From positions 97,626 through 161,625 of the forward strand of contig JAWCLH010000002.1 of the NCBI GenBank assembly GCA_038851035.1: a stretch of 64,000 bases of DNA, in the 5' to 3' direction. Made by a program: the position numbers and the translations under genes. The DNA is from Thermoplasmata archaeon (lineage in GTDB: Archaea; Thermoplasmatota; DTKX01; VGTL01). Shown here in pieces: positions 26,198 through 35,305 of this stretch (the first letter of the stretch is position 1; the number at the start of each line of letters is the position of its first letter). Below the pieces are notes generated by a model, which was given only the letters and a program-made list of their open reading frames with translations, searched no databases and had not been told where the DNA came from.

Positions 26198-27586
26198 TTG
26201 ACCGACGACGCCTACAAGGGGTACAGGGGCCGCGCGAGAGCCCGCCTCATCGAGTTCGGCGTGAGGGTATGGAGCGACGTCGAAGTCAGGACGGGGCACG
26301 GGGTGTTCGAGGGCATCATCCTGCCCCGCTCAGAGAGCGCGGACGACTATCACATAGTCCTCAAGCTGCGCAACGGCTACAACATCGGCCTCGATGTCGA
26401 TTCGATACAGAGCATAAAGGAGGTCGGGTACAGGGAAGCAAAATACAAGATACCGGAAAAGGAGTTCCCCAGGGACCCGAATAAGCCCAACGTAACCCTG
26501 TTAGGCACCGGTGGCACCATCGCAAGTCGCCTCGATTACAGAACAGGGGCGGTGATTCCCGCCTTCACACCTGGCGAACTCTATGGCGCGGTCCCGGAGC
26601 TGGCCGACATCGCCAACCTGACCACTATAAAACTCTACGGGGTCTTCAGCGAGAATATGGGGCCGGAACAGTGGAAGACGACCGCAGAGGCCATAGGGAA
26701 GGAGGTGGCCAAGGGTGCGGACGGAATCGTCATAGGCCACGGCACCGACACGATGCACCACACTGCTGCCATCCTCTCATTCATGGTCCAGAACTCGCCC
26801 GTCCCGATTGTGATGGTCGGCTCCCAAAGGTCGAGCGACAGGCCCTCAAGCGACGCCGCCATGACCCTGATCTGCTCCACCATGACCGCTGCGAAGTGCG
26901 ACATCGCAGAGGTAATGGTTTGCATGTTTGGACCCACGAGCGAGGAGTACTGCCTCCTCCACCGCGGCACGAGGGTCAGGAAGATGCACTCGAGCTACAG
27001 GTCCACCTTCAGGACAATAGGTGATATACCTCTCGCCATGGTCTCGCCACAGTGGGGCTTCAGGTACCTCAGGCAGGACTACAAGAAAAGGAGAAGGGAC
27101 AGGGACATTATTATAGACACGAAGTTCGATGACAGGGTTGCGATAGTTTACTATTATCCGGCGATGAAGCCCGACATCATCGACTCCCTCATTGACCATG
27201 GGTACAGGGGAATTGTGATAGCGGGCACGGGCCTCGGACACGTGAACAAGCCCCTCTACCCATCCCTGAAAAGGGCGAAGGAAGAGGGAATCGCCATGTT
27301 CATGACCGTGCAGACCCTCTGGGGCTACGTCCAGATGTATGTTTATGACACTGGGCGGGACCTGATGGAGCTGGGCGTTGTCCCGGCCGCCAACATGCTC
27401 CCCGAGGTGGCTTATGTGAAGCTCGGCTGGGTGCTCGGCCACACCCAGAACCCAGAGGAGGTCAAAAAAATGATGCTCACGCCCATCGCCGGCGAAATCA
27501 CAGAGAGGGAGCCTTTCAACGGCTACCTGATAATGCAGGGCGGAATACCCGAAGTTGAAGAATTCGTCAGCAAGCACTTCCACTGA
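26198..27586 (+). CDS. gatD: Glutamyl-tRNA(Gln) amidotransferase subunit D
   Basis: 462 residues from the TTG at 26198, which has AGGGAG upstream and the family-like opening TDDAYKGYRGRARARL. GatD is the asparaginase-like subunit that releases ammonia from glutamine or asparagine for GatE, which converts Glu-tRNA(Gln) to Gln-tRNA(Gln). An N-terminal beta-barrel domain (to about 85) precedes the type I asparaginase fold. Catalytic motifs are GTGGTIAS with the nucleophilic Thr, and GHGTDTMHHTAA. The C-terminal AGTGLGH is also present. gatE is not in the window. The 3' end overlaps the convergent flavoprotein gene by 20 bases. Confidence 0.95.
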   Translation: MTDDAYKGYRGRARARLIEFGVRVWSDVEVRTGHGVFEGIILPRSESADDYHIVLKLRNGYNIGLDVDSIQSIKEVGYREAKYKIPEKEFPRDPNKPNVTLLGTGGTIASRLDYRTGAVIPAFTPGELYGAVPELADIANLTTIKLYGVFSENMGPEQWKTTAEAIGKEVAKGADGIVIGHGTDTMHHTAAILSFMVQNSPVPIVMVGSQRSSDRPSSDAAMTLICSTMTAAKCDIAEVMVCMFGPTSEEYCLLHRGTRVRKMHSSYRSTFRTIGDIPLAMVSPQWGFRYLRQDYKKRRRDRDIIIDTKFDDRVAIVYYYPAMKPDIIDSLIDHGYRGIVIAGTGLGHVNKPLYPSLKRAKEEGIAMFMTVQTLWGYVQMYVYDTGRDLMELGVVPAANMLPEVAYVKLGWVLGHTQNPEEVKKMMLTPIAGEITEREPFNGYLIMQGGIPEVEEFVSKHFH

Positions 27587-28616
27587 GACCCCGGAGGGCT
27601 GTCACGTATCTCTCGGCGCTCGTGGGGGTCCTGAGCACCCTCCGAAAATCCACCTCCCTGAGCGAGAGCAGCCCCTCCTCCTCGAGGAGCTTTAGATAGG
27701 TTCTGTCAATTCTCCTAATACCTGGGCCCCTCTCCAGACAAAGGGAAGCTGCTCTCGCCGCGAGCGTACCTGAGAGAAGGGCGAAGCGGACGCCCTCACC
27801 CGTTCCGGGGAAGACAAAACCCCCCGCGTCGCCCGCTAGAAGGACCCTCCCCTTCCCCAATATTGGCAGGGGGCCGCCCATCGGTATCCTGTGCGCTTCA
27901 AACCCCATACACTCCCCATCGCCCGTCAGCTCGCGAACTTTTGACATTCTCAGGAAGATAGATAGACTCTTGGGAGCGCCCCACCCAGACAGCGTGCTTC
28001 CGACGCCGGCCCTTACGCAGCTTCTGTGAGGCGCTACCCACCCATATCCTCCGGGAATGATGTAGAAAACGTGGAACCACCCCTGCGTTCTCCGGCGGAC
28101 CTCAGAGGGAGGCATAGGAATACTAGTCTGGCAGGCCAGCGCCATAGCTCCGGGAGCGGCGTCGAGCACTGCCCTCACCCGAGAGTTCGCCCCGTCTGCA
28201 CCGATGAGCACGCGGCACTTGAGTTCCCCGGTGCTCGTTCTCACCGTGACTGAATCACGCCCCTGAGATGCACCGAGCATTTCTGCCCTCACCGGCTGCT
28301 TCTTAAGGCGAGAGAGGAGCCATGAGTCGAACCGAGACCGGTCCACGGAGTATCCCGGGCGGGGGAAGCGCGAGAGGAATTCAGCGCTGGAAGCCGTGTG
28401 GAGATGATAGCCCCAAATTCTTCGCTCATACACGGTCCGGGGCAGAGGACCCACTAGCTCCTCAATTTTGGGAGGTAGGATGCCGGCGCAGGGTTTTGAC
28501 CTTGGAAAAGAGCATCTGTCCATTAGAATATAATCCACCCCGAGCCTCTCTAGCTCTCTAGCAGCAGAGGCGCCCGCGGGACCGGCGCCGATTACTGCGA
28601 CCTCGTACTCCTCCAC
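27567..28616 (-). CDS. FAD-dependent geranylgeranyl-reductase-family oxidoreductase
   Basis: 349 residues. The Rossmann motif AVIGAGPAGASAARELERLG starts at residue 7, followed by DRCSFPRSKPCAGIL, IGADGANSRVRAVL and the second FAD motif GRVLLAGDAGGFVFPGTGEG. This is the plan of archaeal geranylgeranyl reductases, which saturate isoprenoid chains of membrane lipids. The end seems short compared with the about 390-450 residues of characterised enzymes, so another substrate is possible. The GTG start is leaderless-like, with ATTTAAGG about 25 bases upstream. The tail overlaps gatD on the opposite strand. Confidence 0.8.
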   Translation of the reverse strand: MEEYEVAVIGAGPAGASAARELERLGVDYILMDRCSFPRSKPCAGILPPKIEELVGPLPRTVYERRIWGYHLHTASSAEFLSRFPRPGYSVDRSRFDSWLLSRLKKQPVRAEMLGASQGRDSVTVRTSTGELKCRVLIGADGANSRVRAVLDAAPGAMALACQTSIPMPPSEVRRRTQGWFHVFYIIPGGYGWVAPHRSCVRAGVGSTLSGWGAPKSLSIFLRMSKVRELTGDGECMGFEAHRIPMGGPLPILGKGRVLLAGDAGGFVFPGTGEGVRFALLSGTLAARAASLCLERGPGIRRIDRTYLKLLEEEGLLSLREVDFRRVLRTPTSAERYVTALRGLSGSAC

Positions 28617-28779
28617 ATTGCTAAATCTGGTTAGGGCCTTAAATCTTCTCCTGCCGGAACTCTCCGCCCCCGGACCCGGAGAATTTCAGCCAGCATCGTT
28701 GCGCGAATTGGATAGCTGAGGCGGCTCACGCACCCAATTCCAAAAACAATATATCGCCCCCCCTCGCTCCCCTCGCCCA

Positions 28780-29793
28780 ATGGGAAGCGCTTTGGTCGGG
28801 CGAATCAGGGAGCTTCGACGGAGGCCGCTGGATGAGCTTTTAGCGCTCGCCTGGGACGCGCGGCGCCTGAACTTCGAGCCCGTGCTGGGCGTTTCAGCAC
28901 CCAGCCCGAAGGTCTATAGAGTCGCGAGCTTTACCAATCGACCCGGTAAATTCGTCAATATCAGCGTCACGGGTGGGAGGTGCGCCCTCCGCTGCGAGCA
29001 CTGCGGGGGACGCCTGCTGAAAGACATGCTTCCCGTGTCCACTCCGGCCAGGCTCGTGGCCGTCGGCAGAGAGCTGAGGAAAAAGGGGTGCGCAGGTGTG
29101 CTCATCTCCGGCGGCTCACTCAGGGAGGGCCTCGTGCCCCTCCTCCCCTTCACCGGGGCGATTTCGGAACTCCGGAAAATGGGTCTGAAGGTCATCGCCC
29201 ACACGGGCCTGATGGACCGGGCGACAGCATGGGCCCTGAGAGAGGCTGGGGTGATGCAGGTTCTTATAGATGTGATCGGGGACTCGAGAACCATCAGGGA
29301 GGTCTACCACCTCCGGAAGAAGCCCCAGGACTTCAGGAAAGCCCTCCAAGTGGCCCGGGAAGCCGGGCTTGGCCTAGCCCCCCACATCCTCGTCGGGCTC
29401 TACTACGGAAAGGTCAGGGGAGAATACAGGGCGCTGGAGTATGTCACGGAGGCCCGCCCGGAGGCGATTGTTATTATTTCCCTCACGAGAATTCGCGGGA
29501 CGGCAATGGAGAGGACAGGAACGCCCCCCCCTGGAGAGGTGGCGAAGCTCATCGCTGTGGCCCGCCTCCTTAACCCTCGCACGCCCCTGATTCTGGGCTG
29601 TATGCGCCAGTCTGGCCCGGAGAAGCCCCTGCTGGAGAAGCTGGCTGTAGACGCCGGAGCAAACGCCATAGCCTACCCGCTTGAAGAAACTGTTCGCCAC
29701 GCGAGGCGGAGGGGCCTGAGGGCCGTCTTCACTGAGGAATGCTGCTCGCTGATGTGGCCGCTACTGCCCCTCACTGGGCCATCGCTTTCTTGA
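28780..29793 (+). CDS. Radical SAM protein, biotin-synthase homologue (possible LipS2-type lipoyl synthase subunit)
   Basis: 337 residues. The radical SAM cluster motif is CX3CX2C at residues 68, 72 and 75 (RCALRCEHCGG), followed by GVLISGG. A leading helical segment (DELLALAWDARRLNFEP) is like biotin-synthase relatives. The overall pattern recalls the uncharacterised biotin-synthase homologues in archaea that include the LipS1/LipS2 lipoyl synthases. That link is from memory and needs a search. GcvH, which needs a lipoyl group, is 2.7 kb away but not in the same operon. A TATA box (AATATATC, 28748-28755) gives a leaderless ATG. It overlaps the convergent ABC permease gene by 23 bases. Confidence 0.7.
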   Translation: MGSALVGRIRELRRRPLDELLALAWDARRLNFEPVLGVSAPSPKVYRVASFTNRPGKFVNISVTGGRCALRCEHCGGRLLKDMLPVSTPARLVAVGRELRKKGCAGVLISGGSLREGLVPLLPFTGAISELRKMGLKVIAHTGLMDRATAWALREAGVMQVLIDVIGDSRTIREVYHLRKKPQDFRKALQVAREAGLGLAPHILVGLYYGKVRGEYRALEYVTEARPEAIVIISLTRIRGTAMERTGTPPPGEVAKLIAVARLLNPRTPLILGCMRQSGPEKPLLEKLAVDAGANAIAYPLEETVRHARRRGLRAVFTEECCSLMWPLLPLTGPSLS

Positions 29794-30964
29794 AGAGCGG
29801 TATCGCTATCAGCAGCAGCACGAGGCCGAACACGAGCAGAACCACCACCTCCGTCCATATCTCCGCAAGTCCCGCTCCAAGGACAACGACCTTGCGCATC
29901 GCGGAGGTGGCGTAGGTCAGGGGCATCGCTTTAGCAACGTACTGCATGTAAACCGGCATCTGCTCTATCGGGAAAAAAACACCCGATAGGAACATCATGG
30001 GGAATTGAAGCACCATCATGAGCGTTCCGGCGGTCTCTTCGTCCTTTGCGGCGGATGTTATCGCTATCCCGAGCCCGATGAAGCTGAAGATTCCCAGCAG
30101 GAGCAGGAAAACGACCAATATCAGCGGGCCGTTGACGGTGACGCCGAAGAGGGTGAGGGCCAGAAGGAGGACCACAGCTCCCTGAACCATCCCCCTGACG
30201 CTCTGGGCGATTGTTTTTCCCAGTATAATGGAGAAACGGCTAGTGGGAGCGGCCAATATGCCGTCGAACGTGCCCGCCTCCCTCTCATGAGATATCGCTC
30301 TCGGCAGGCCGGTCATGACGCTGAACATCACCACCATCATCATCATTCCCGGCGCCATGAACTCGAAGTAATTCGGGTCGCCGGGAACAGTTCCCTTGAT
30401 ATGAATTTTATAGGGAGTGACGATTGCGGCCGAAGTGTTGAGGGGCTCTCCAGTTGTGCGGTTCACGGTCTGGATGGCCCGGCCCGTCCCCATCTGGGAT
30501 ATGACCGAGTTGAGCAGGGCCGTGAGCTGGAGCGAGAGTTGCGGCTTGGACTGGTCGTAGAGAATCGTGACCTGCCCCTGCCTTCCGGCGCGCAGGCTCG
30601 ATGTGAAGTTCGCGGGGACTATCACGGCTCCCATTACATCGCCGCGGGTAATCATCTCACGCGCCTCATCCTCGCTCGAGGCGTTGGAGATGGAGAAGTA
30701 GCCGGTCCTATGGTTTATGCTCTGGAGGGTGAGATAGAATGTCAGGCCCTCCTCCCCTATGGTGCCGTTGGCCCTGTCCAGATTCACGAAAGAGACGGGG
30801 GCGTCCTTCAGGGTGGTCCCGGACGGGAAGATGTAGCCCGTCATCATCATCAGGAAGAGGGGGAAGACGAAGAGCATTACGAGCATCACCCGATTGCGCG
30901 CGAACTCCAAGAGGTCTTTGTGGGCTATCCATAAAGAATGGTAGATAACTGCCCCCGCTCCCAT
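29771..30964 (-). CDS. ABC-2 type transporter permease
   Basis: 397 residues. One N-terminal membrane helix (about 25-45) is followed by a large extracytoplasmic region (about 50-195). Five more helices make up the ABC-2 domain (PGMMMMVVMFSVMTGLPRAISHEREAGTFDGILAAPTS is the characteristic coupling region). It pairs with the ATP-binding gene directly upstream, with a 4-base gap. Such exporters move drugs, lipids or polymers, and the sequence does not show which. Confidence 0.9.
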   Translation of the reverse strand: MGAGAVIYHSLWIAHKDLLEFARNRVMLVMLFVFPLFLMMMTGYIFPSGTTLKDAPVSFVNLDRANGTIGEEGLTFYLTLQSINHRTGYFSISNASSEDEAREMITRGDVMGAVIVPANFTSSLRAGRQGQVTILYDQSKPQLSLQLTALLNSVISQMGTGRAIQTVNRTTGEPLNTSAAIVTPYKIHIKGTVPGDPNYFEFMAPGMMMMVVMFSVMTGLPRAISHEREAGTFDGILAAPTSRFSIILGKTIAQSVRGMVQGAVVLLLALTLFGVTVNGPLILVVFLLLLGIFSFIGLGIAITSAAKDEETAGTLMMVLQFPMMFLSGVFFPIEQMPVYMQYVAKAMPLTYATSAMRKVVVLGAGLAEIWTEVVVLLVFGLVLLLIAIPLFKKAMAQ

Positions 30965-30968
30965 AGAA

Positions 30969-32030
30969 TCACCTGATTCTCGGCCTTAGACCTAAACTGT
31001 GCGGCCCATGCCGGTGCATAGACACCCTTTCCTTTACCTCCTCCACCATAGCCCTACCTGTAAAGTGAAGGAATACGTCCTCTAGCGTGGGCTGGGTGAT
31101 GGAGGCGTTCCTGAGCCTGAGACCGGCCCTCCCCGCGGCCTCGACCACCTCCTGAAAGGCGTCGCCTCGAGAAACGATTACCTTAACGCAGTTCTCTTTC
31201 TGAGACACGCTCATTATGCCGTAGAGGCCGCGGAGTCGCTCGGCCGCGTCGGACGGTGCATTGATCACATCCAGCTCAACCACGGTGTTGTTCCGGTCCG
31301 ATATCCGGCCCTTCAACTCATCTGGCGACCCCACCGCAACTATCCTCCCCCTGTCCATCAGTCCTATGCGGTCACACAGGGCCTCGGCCTCGCTCATTAT
31401 GTGCGTCGTCAGGACAATGGTTAGGCCGTCCTTTTTATTGAGCCTCTTGATGAGAGCGCGAATCTCGGCTGTGCTCTGGGGGTCAAGGCCGAGTGTGGGC
31501 TCGTCCATGAAGACCACTCGTGGCATGCTGACCAGCGCCCTGATGACGTTGATGCGCTGCTTCATGCCGGTCGAGAACTTCCCTATCTGCTCGTCGGCCC
31601 ATTTCGTCATGTTGACGATTTTCAGGAGCTCTTCTATTCTCGCATCCGTTTCACTTTTAGGTACGTTATAGAGCTTAGCGAATAGCCTCAGGTTCTCGTA
31701 GGCGGTGAGCCTTTCGTACATTATCATCTTTTCCGAGACGATGCCGACGAGCTCCCTGACCCTGTGGGCCTCCTTGACCACGTCATAACCGGCGATCCTC
31801 GCCGAGCCTTCTGTAGGAAGAGAGAGGGTCGTGAGCATTCTTATCAGTGTGGACTTCCCCGCCCCATTTGGTCCGAGGAGGCCGTATATCTCTCCCTCAT
31901 TGACCCGAATGTTCACACGGTCTACAGCAGTGAAGCCGTTGAACCTCTTGGTCAGGTTGATGGTCTCGATTATTGCTCTGCTCCCGACCGCTCCCGCTTC
32001 TCCGTCGAGCGAACCCTTTGGCATAGGCAA
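30969..32030 (-). CDS. ABC transporter ATP-binding protein
   Basis: 353 residues. Walker A GPNGAGKST, the signature FSTGMKQRINVIRAL, Walker B VVFMDEPTLGLDP and the H-loop TTHIMSEAEAL are all intact. The C-terminal about 90 residues form the DUF4162-like extension often found in exporter ATPases. It energises the adjacent permease. A minus-strand TATA (GATATATTTTG, about 32058-32068) lies about 33 bases before the ATG, and the htpX promoter points the other way from the same gap. Confidence 0.93.
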   Translation of the reverse strand: MPMPKGSLDGEAGAVGSRAIIETINLTKRFNGFTAVDRVNIRVNEGEIYGLLGPNGAGKSTLIRMLTTLSLPTEGSARIAGYDVVKEAHRVRELVGIVSEKMIMYERLTAYENLRLFAKLYNVPKSETDARIEELLKIVNMTKWADEQIGKFSTGMKQRINVIRALVSMPRVVFMDEPTLGLDPQSTAEIRALIKRLNKKDGLTIVLTTHIMSEAEALCDRIGLMDRGRIVAVGSPDELKGRISDRNNTVVELDVINAPSDAAERLRGLYGIMSVSQKENCVKVIVSRGDAFQEVVEAAGRAGLRLRNASITQPTLEDVFLHFTGRAMVEEVKERVSMHRHGPHSLGLRPRIR

Positions 32031-32197
32031 GACCCGGGCGCTTCAACCCCCCACTCAAAATATATCGTTTGTGGTCGGTGGGGGCCTGCTGTTCCTTGCC
32101 TTTCCACCCTAGATATACAAGGGTTGAGCGCGAGGCTCCTAAGCCCCGCAATCCCCGGAGCGGGGTCGTGAGAGTAAAAACTAAAAGGTCGGTCGCG

Positions 32198-32207
32198 AAA
32201 TATATAT
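32198..32207 (+). promoter_or_regulatory. TATA box of htpX
   Basis: AAATATATAT ends only 3 bases before the upstream ATG (32211) and is centred 27 bases before the ATG at 32229, so the latter is the likely leaderless start. Confidence 0.6.
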
Positions 32208-32228
32208 TTCATGGCCTTGATGGCGAGG

Positions 32229-33857
32229 ATGTACCTCGCGATATCGGTCCTATTCGGAATTCTGTTCGCCTTCTTTATGGTGCTGATTCTCCTCTTCGAC
32301 CTGCCCTTTCTTATAGGTCTGGCGCTTTCCTTGCTCGCAGCTGTCGGGGTGGTGCTGCTACAGTGGGCTGTTTCACCGGCGGTTATTAAATGGATATACA
32401 AAATAAAGTGGGTGAACATATCCTACTTCCCCGCCTCCATCCAGGACTACATTCGGAGCACCTGCCGAGAGAACCGAATTCCAGTGCCTGCGCTGGGAGT
32501 CATCGAGGACGGCAACCCCAACGCCTTCGCGTTCGGTAGGACGAGGCGCAGCGCCCATCTGGTCGTGACGGAAGGGATATTTAAGTACTGCGACGAGGAG
32601 GAGCAGAGGGCGGTCGTCGCGCACGAGATGGGCCACATCGTACACAACGACTTTGTCGTGATGACCGTGGTGGCGATGGTCCCTCTCATCCTCTACATTT
32701 TCTACCGCGCCGCCTTCCGCTCGATTCGATATATGAAGGGAGGGGGGAAGGGGAAGGGGCAGGCCGTAGCGGCGATTGCGATCGCCGGAGTCATTGCCTT
32801 CCTCGCCTACCTTTTCGCCCAGCTGATCGCGCTGATGGTTAGCCGATACAGGGAGTACTACGCCGACGACTTCTCCGCCCGGAGCACGGGGAGGCCCAAC
32901 GCGCTCTCCAGTGCGCTCATAAAAATAGCCTACGGTCTGGCGGTCGAAGGGAAGGGCCAGGGTATGGAGCAGGTCAAGCGCCAGACGAGATTTGAGACCA
33001 ACCCCCTGATGTTCTTCGACGCCCGAATTGCGCGCGCTCTGGCGGTCCAAGCGACCACCGCCGGCTCCTACTCGAAGGAGACGCTGAAGAGGGTGATGGC
33101 CTGGGACCTGTGGAACCCTTGGGCCTTCTTCTCGGAGCTGACGATGACCCATCCCCTGCCCGCGAAGAGGATAAAGGCCCTAGGCAAGATCGCCTCTGAG
33201 CTGGGCCAGACCCCTTATATAAATTTCGACCTCGAGCAGCCAGAGTCCTACTGGGACGACTTCCTCCGGGACATATTCATCAGGGGCTCCTGGGCCCTGT
33301 CCATCCCCATCGCCATTTTTGTCGGTTGGTGGCTATTCCCGGTCGGGCTGATGGTTGCATTCTTCATCTCGCTCAGTGCCCTCCTTTTCTTTGCCGGGCT
33401 ATTCGGCTTCGTTTATCTCCAGGTCTACAAGTACCCGCACAATTTCGCGAGTGCTCGCGTTGTTGACCTTCTCCAAGAGCCGAAGGCGAGCCCCGTCAGG
33501 GGAATTCCTGTGGAGCTGAGCGGGAAAATAATCGGGAGGGGGAGGCCAGGCCTCTTCTTTAACGAGGACATAAAGCTCGACGACGGGACCGGCCTGATTC
33601 TGCTGGACTATGACCAGGTTCTGCCGATAATCAATTTTTTCGTGGGCCTATTAAGGACCGAGAGTTGGCTCGGACAGGAGGTTGAGATAAGGGGATGGTA
33701 CAGGAGAGGGGTGGTGCCATATATCGAGCTCTACGAGATGCAGGTTGGGAAGAAGAGGCATCGCCTGTGGACCGCGGGGCTGAAAATGGCGGGGTGCCTA
33801 GCCGTTGCTATTATTGGAGTGCTGCTTTTCGTCCTCAGCAATATCGCTTTGTTATGA
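32229..33857 (+). CDS. htpX: HtpX-like M48 membrane metalloprotease with long C-terminal extension
   Basis: 542 residues from ATG 32229. Two N-terminal membrane helices (about 1-50) precede the M48 domain with zinc motif AHEMGHIVHND. Two more helices follow, then the third zinc ligand region in SRYREYYADDFSA. HtpX cleaves damaged membrane proteins. Classical members are about 290-330 residues. This one continues with two further membrane helices (about 355-405), a soluble domain of beta character (VRGIPVELSGKIIGRGRPG...) and a final helix. The extra domain may bind substrate and is not one I can name. Confidence 0.88.
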   Translation: MYLAISVLFGILFAFFMVLILLFDLPFLIGLALSLLAAVGVVLLQWAVSPAVIKWIYKIKWVNISYFPASIQDYIRSTCRENRIPVPALGVIEDGNPNAFAFGRTRRSAHLVVTEGIFKYCDEEEQRAVVAHEMGHIVHNDFVVMTVVAMVPLILYIFYRAAFRSIRYMKGGGKGKGQAVAAIAIAGVIAFLAYLFAQLIALMVSRYREYYADDFSARSTGRPNALSSALIKIAYGLAVEGKGQGMEQVKRQTRFETNPLMFFDARIARALAVQATTAGSYSKETLKRVMAWDLWNPWAFFSELTMTHPLPAKRIKALGKIASELGQTPYINFDLEQPESYWDDFLRDIFIRGSWALSIPIAIFVGWWLFPVGLMVAFFISLSALLFFAGLFGFVYLQVYKYPHNFASARVVDLLQEPKASPVRGIPVELSGKIIGRGRPGLFFNEDIKLDDGTGLILLDYDQVLPIINFFVGLLRTESWLGQEVEIRGWYRRGVVPYIELYEMQVGKKRHRLWTAGLKMAGCLAVAIIGVLLFVLSNIALL

Positions 33858-33963
33858 CAAATTCACAACTCAATACAAAGGCTCACGGGCCTCCTCCGTC
33901 TCCAACCCATGGTTCTTGCGCCAACATTTATACAGCTCCAGGCGTATTTCCAACCGGGAAAGA

Positions 33964-35238
33964 ATGCTCCTCGTCACCACTTGGTTCGGGACCTTCCTGC
34001 TAGATGGGAAGCGCGTGGTCGAGCAGAGGCCCGCCCCGCGCGACCCGCGCGAGCTCGCCCGCCGCCTCCGGAGAATCGAGAGGGGTGAGATTCTAGATGA
34101 GGAGAGGGAGCTGGCCGCTCTTGTGACGGCGCGTGCGGGCGGGGGAGAGATTCCGGCGGCGGGAGGCGCTTCTAGAGGAGAGTCTAGCGCTCCGGCGGAA
34201 GGAGGAGGGGGAGTCGTTTCACAGGCACCCGAGGGGCCAAAGGTTGAGACCCATGCTGCCCGGCGGGCGCGGAGGGGCCGGCTCTCCGCAGTTTCGGAGG
34301 AGGGTGAAGGAAAGTCCCTCCAAGGAGGACCTGTCCCGGATGTGTTGGAAGAGAGGCTCCGCTCCCTCGGGAGGCTCGTCCCCGGCGCCCCTCCAGACCT
34401 CGAGCCGCTCGGAAGGAAGTTGGGCTTTGGACCGGAGCTCCTGCACGAGGCCACGCTCTGGATGGGCAGGGAGAAGCTCGGCGAGCTCGGCCCGGACAGG
34501 CTCGTGACCCAGGCCGTTGCGGGGCTGGAGGAGCTAACCCGCGTCTCCAATCTGCTTACCGAGAGACTGGTGGAGTGGTACGGCCTCCACCTCCCCGAGC
34601 TGGCCGAGTCCCTTGGGACCAAAGATTTCGTCGAAGCGGTGGCAGAGTACGGAGGGAGGGAGGGGGTCGAGAGGGCCATGGGCAAGAAGTTCGACTCGCC
34701 CGGCGCGCTTCTCTCCCCGGCGGACGAGGCTGCCATCCGTTCCTGGGCCTCTCTGGTGAGGGAGGTTGGTCGCTGCAGGGCAGGGCTCGAGGGCTACATC
34801 ACCAAGAGAATGGAGGAGCTCGCGCCAAACCTGAGCGCCATCGTGGGTCCCCTCCTCGCAGCCCGGCTTCTTTCCCTCACTGGAAGTTTGGATAGGCTTG
34901 CGAGGCTCCCTGCGAGCACAGTCCAGCTCCTCGGCGCGGAGAAGGCCCTCTTCCAGTTCATGAAAACGGGAGGGAGGCCGCCCAAGCACGGTGTCCTCTT
35001 CCAGCACCCCCTCGTCCACAGGGCGCCGCCGAGGCTGAGGGGCAAGGTCGCGAGGGCCCTAGCATCCAGCGCCTCGCTCGCGGCGCGCGCCGACGCCTTC
35101 GGCCGAAGAGACATTACAGAGGCCATCAAGGAGGGTCTTCAGAAAAAGCTCTCTCGAATTCAAAAGGAATCAACGCTGGACAGGGAGAGAAGGGGGGCCA
35201 GCGGTTGCGGAAAACGCGGCCGCCGGGGCGAAAGGTGA
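33964..35238 (+). CDS. nop5: Nop5/Nop56-family box C/D RNP protein
   Basis: 424 residues from ATG 33964, with a TATA box (ATTTATAC, 33926-33933) upstream. It bridges L7Ae-bound guide RNA and fibrillarin in the 2'-O-methylation RNP. The N-terminal domain (MLLVTTWFGTFLLDG) contacts fibrillarin. A coiled-coil (VSNLLTERLVEWYGLHLPEL) follows, then the Nop domain with APNLSAIVGPLLAARLLSLTGSLDRLARLPASTVQLLGAEKALF and the signature HGVLFQHP. About 100 low-complexity Gly/Ala/Glu residues (50-150) are inserted after the N-terminal domain, which is longer than I would expect. The end is basic. Confidence 0.93.
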   Translation: MLLVTTWFGTFLLDGKRVVEQRPAPRDPRELARRLRRIERGEILDEERELAALVTARAGGGEIPAAGGASRGESSAPAEGGGGVVSQAPEGPKVETHAARRARRGRLSAVSEEGEGKSLQGGPVPDVLEERLRSLGRLVPGAPPDLEPLGRKLGFGPELLHEATLWMGREKLGELGPDRLVTQAVAGLEELTRVSNLLTERLVEWYGLHLPELAESLGTKDFVEAVAEYGGREGVERAMGKKFDSPGALLSPADEAAIRSWASLVREVGRCRAGLEGYITKRMEELAPNLSAIVGPLLAARLLSLTGSLDRLARLPASTVQLLGAEKALFQFMKTGGRPPKHGVLFQHPLVHRAPPRLRGKVARALASSASLAARADAFGRRDITEAIKEGLQKKLSRIQKESTLDRERRGASGCGKRGRRGER

Positions 35239-35305
35239 GGGACATCCGGCGGCAGGGGAAAGATATAATATTCTCAAGGAGTTATTACGCCAACGGAGGT
35301 TGCTA

